Shown here in pieces: positions 62,442 through 64,000 of a stretch of 64,000 nucleotides of DNA. The translations under genes were made by a program, and so were the position numbers. The notes under the pieces are model-generated. The model saw nothing but the letters and a program-made list of their open reading frames with translations, did no database searches and had not been told where the DNA came from. Numbering within the stretch: position 1 is the stretch's first letter; each line of letters opens with the position of its first letter. The stretch is taken from the NCBI RefSeq assembly GCF_028682175.1, contig NZ_JANHKS010000011.1, forward strand, positions 1-64,000, read 5' to 3'. The DNA comes from Pseudomonas putida (GTDB lineage Bacteria; Pseudomonadota; Gammaproteobacteria; Pseudomonadales; Pseudomonadaceae).

Positions 62442-63275
62442 ATGGGCAGCATGCATCCCGTTCAGGTTATTGCGGTGACTGGTGGCAAAGGTGGCGTAGG
62501 CAAGACCAACGTGTCAGTGAACCTTTCGCTGGCACTGGCCGAGCTAGGGCGTCGCGTGATGTTGCTGGACGCCGATCTGGGTCTGGCCAACGTCGACGTA
62601 TTGTTGGGCTTGACCCCTAAACGCACCCTGGCCGACGTCATCGAAGGCCGCTGCGAACTGCGCGATGTCCTGTTGCAGGGGCCTGGCGGTGTGCGCATCG
62701 TGCCGGCGGCGTCCGGCACTCAGAGCATGGTCCAGTTGACCCCGGCCCAGCATGCCGGCCTGATTCAGGCATTCAGCGACATCGGCGACAACCTGGACGT
62801 GCTGGTGATCGACACCGCCGCCGGGATTGGCGAATCGGTCGTCAGCTTCGTGCGCGCGGCGCAGGAAGTGTTGCTGGTGGTCTGCGACGAGCCGACTTCG
62901 ATCACTGACGCCTACGCGCTGATCAAGCTGCTCAACCGCGACTACGGCATGAACCGCTTCCGCGTGCTGGCCAACATGGCCCAGAGCCCGCAGGAAGGGC
63001 GCAACCTGTTCGCCAAGCTGACCAAGGTCACCGACCGCTTCCTGGACGTCGCGCTGCAATATGTGGGCGCCGTGCCGTACGACGAGTGCGTGCGCAAGGC
63101 GGTGCAGAAGCAGCGCGCGGTGTACGAAGCGTTTCCCCGTTCCAAATGTGCGCTGGCGTTCAAGGCCATCGCGCAGAAAGTCGATACCTGGCCGCTGCCG
63201 GCGAACCCGCGTGGCCACCTGGAATTTTTCGTTGAGCGCCTGGTTCATCAGACCAGTGCAGGGCCAGTGTCATGA
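62442..63275 (+). CDS. fleN: flagellar number regulator FleN (FlhG, MinD-like)
   Basis: MinD/ParA-type ATPase that binds FleQ and limits flagellar number. The deviant Walker A GGKGGVGKTNVSVNLSLALAE has Lys16 and Lys21; LLDADLGLANVDVLLGL and VLVIDTAAGIGESVVSF are the family's switch motifs. The C-terminal part contains QYVGAVPYDECVRKAVQKQRAV. 277 residues. It overlaps fliA by 4 bases. Confidence 0.97.
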   Translation: MGSMHPVQVIAVTGGKGGVGKTNVSVNLSLALAELGRRVMLLDADLGLANVDVLLGLTPKRTLADVIEGRCELRDVLLQGPGGVRIVPAASGTQSMVQLTPAQHAGLIQAFSDIGDNLDVLVIDTAAGIGESVVSFVRAAQEVLLVVCDEPTSITDAYALIKLLNRDYGMNRFRVLANMAQSPQEGRNLFAKLTKVTDRFLDVALQYVGAVPYDECVRKAVQKQRAVYEAFPRSKCALAFKAIAQKVDTWPLPANPRGHLEFFVERLVHQTSAGPVS

Positions 63276-64000
63276 CTGCAAGTGGCTATCGCATGTACAG
63301 CAAATCATCCAGAGATTCCCAGTACGAGCTCATCGAGCGCTATGCCCCGTTGGTCAAGCGTATCGCCTACCACTTGCTGGCGCGTCTGCCGGCCAGCGTG
63401 CAGGTCGAGGACTTGATCCAGGCGGGGATGATCGGCCTGCTCGAAGTGTCGACCAAATACGACTCCACCAAGGGTGCGAGCTTCGAGACCTACGCCGGCA
63501 TCCGCATTCGCGGCGCGATGCTCGACGAAGTGCGCAAGGGTGACTGGGCGCCACGCTCGGTTCACCGCAATACGCGCATGGTCAGCGACGCGATTCGTGC
63601 CATTGAAGCAAAAACCGGCCGTGACGCTAAAGATCACGAGGTTGCTGCCGAACTTCAATTGAGCCTGGACGATTACTACGGGATTCTGAACGATACCTTG
63701 GGCAGCCGCCTGTTCAGCTTCGACGACCTTTTGCAGGACGGCGAGCATGAAGGGCTGCACGAGGACGGCGCGAGCCAGTCGCTGGAACCCTCGCGCGATC
63801 TCGAAGACGAGCGCTTCCAGAGCGCGCTGGCCGATGCCATCGCCAACCTGCCCGAGCGTGAACGCCTGGTGCTGGCGCTGTACTACGACGAAGAGCTGAA
63901 CCTCAAGGAAATCGGTGAGGTCCTGGGTGTCAGCGAATCCCGTGTCAGCCAGCTGCACAGCCAGTGCGCCGCACGTCTGCGGGGCCGGCTGGGTGAGTGG
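63272..64000 (+). CDS. fliA: flagellar sigma28 factor FliA (3' end outside window)
   Basis: Sigma factor for flagellins and other late genes, held by FlgM until hook completion. ATG 63272 gives the Pseudomonas start MTASGYRMYSK; region 2 is in LVKRIAYHLLARLPASVQVEDLIQAGMIGLLE, region 3 in AAELQLSLDDYYG, and region 4 in LPERERLVLALYYDEELNLKEIGEVLGVSESRVSQLH. 243 codons are in the window, only a few short of full length. It should recognise the three TAAAG-N11-type promoters found here. Confidence 0.97.
   Translation, partial: MTASGYRMYSKSSRDSQYELIERYAPLVKRIAYHLLARLPASVQVEDLIQAGMIGLLEVSTKYDSTKGASFETYAGIRIRGAMLDEVRKGDWAPRSVHRNTRMVSDAIRAIEAKTGRDAKDHEVAAELQLSLDDYYGILNDTLGSRLFSFDDLLQDGEHEGLHEDGASQSLEPSRDLEDERFQSALADAIANLPERERLVLALYYDEELNLKEIGEVLGVSESRVSQLHSQCAARLRGRLGEW

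Overview
The window is a G+C-rich chromosomal segment of a Pseudomonas of the fluorescens/putida/syringae type. It holds most of one polar-flagellum regulon in the usual Pseudomonas order. Supporting evidence is the FleQ/FleS/FleR/FleN/FliA regulators, sigma54 (GG-N10-GC) and sigma28 (TAAAG-N11-CGATAA type) promoters, Pseudomonas-style REP palindromes, and a 282-residue flagellin whose flg22 region has the syringae/fluorescens form. Every confident gene except one 58-codon gene near the left edge reads on the + strand.

Layout. (1) 1-659: REP pair, a small secreted-protein gene on the minus strand, and a sigma54 promoter. (2) 660-9115: flgFGHIJKL (distal rod, L and P rings, rod cap/muramidase, hook-filament junction). 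(3) 9227-32785: a flagellin-glycosylation island between flgL and the flagellin genes. It has a 1208-residue multidomain glycosyltransferase, about 1.3 kb of nested REP repeats (2.5 copies of a 402-bp unit), and then a tightly overlapping operon behind a sigma54-type promoter. That operon encodes a CDP-sugar branch (RfbF, RfbG, an RfbC-like epimerase, two C-methyltransferase-family proteins, an NAD-dependent epimerase/reductase, a CmcI-like methyltransferase), a second giant glycosyltransferase, and a complete pseudaminic acid branch (PseB, PseC, an associated methylase, PseF, a PseG-PseH fusion, PseI). A KAS III homologue, a Maf/DUF115 flagellin glycosyltransferase and an 82-residue protein follow. 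(4) 33074-37840: two unequal flagellin genes, each with its own sigma28 promoter, then flaG, fliD, fliS and a fliT-like gene. (5) 38011-42274: fleQ and fleSR. (6) 42520-48283: fliEFGHIJ. (7) 48685-51123: hsbA, hsbR, hptB. (8) 51203-58431: fliK, fliLMNOPQR, flhB. (9) 58823-64000: flhA, flhF, fleN, and fliA cut by the window end.

How it fits together. FleQ with sigma54 should drive fleSR, fliE, fliL, flhA and flgF; FleSR with sigma54 drives later rod, ring and hook genes; FliA drives the flagellins and fliS. A sigma54-type site before the sugar operon suggests that glycan precursors are made in step with the flagellum. The operon is predicted to make two nucleotide sugars, a CDP-linked C-methylated 6-deoxyhexose and CMP-pseudaminic acid (or an O-methyl derivative). 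Maf and the two large glycosyltransferases would place them on flagellin. FliC2 has a dense serine patch (12 Ser in residues 141-189) and FliC1 has few, so the two flagellins may be glycosylated differently.

Most interesting items: the dual-sugar island with paired C-methyltransferases, its sigma54-type promoter, the KAS III homologue with an altered active-site motif, the two unequal flagellins, the 402-bp nested REP array, the 205-bp palindrome between flhB and flhA, and a possible 35-residue gene between flhF and fleN. All functions are inferred from motifs and gene order; no database search was run.
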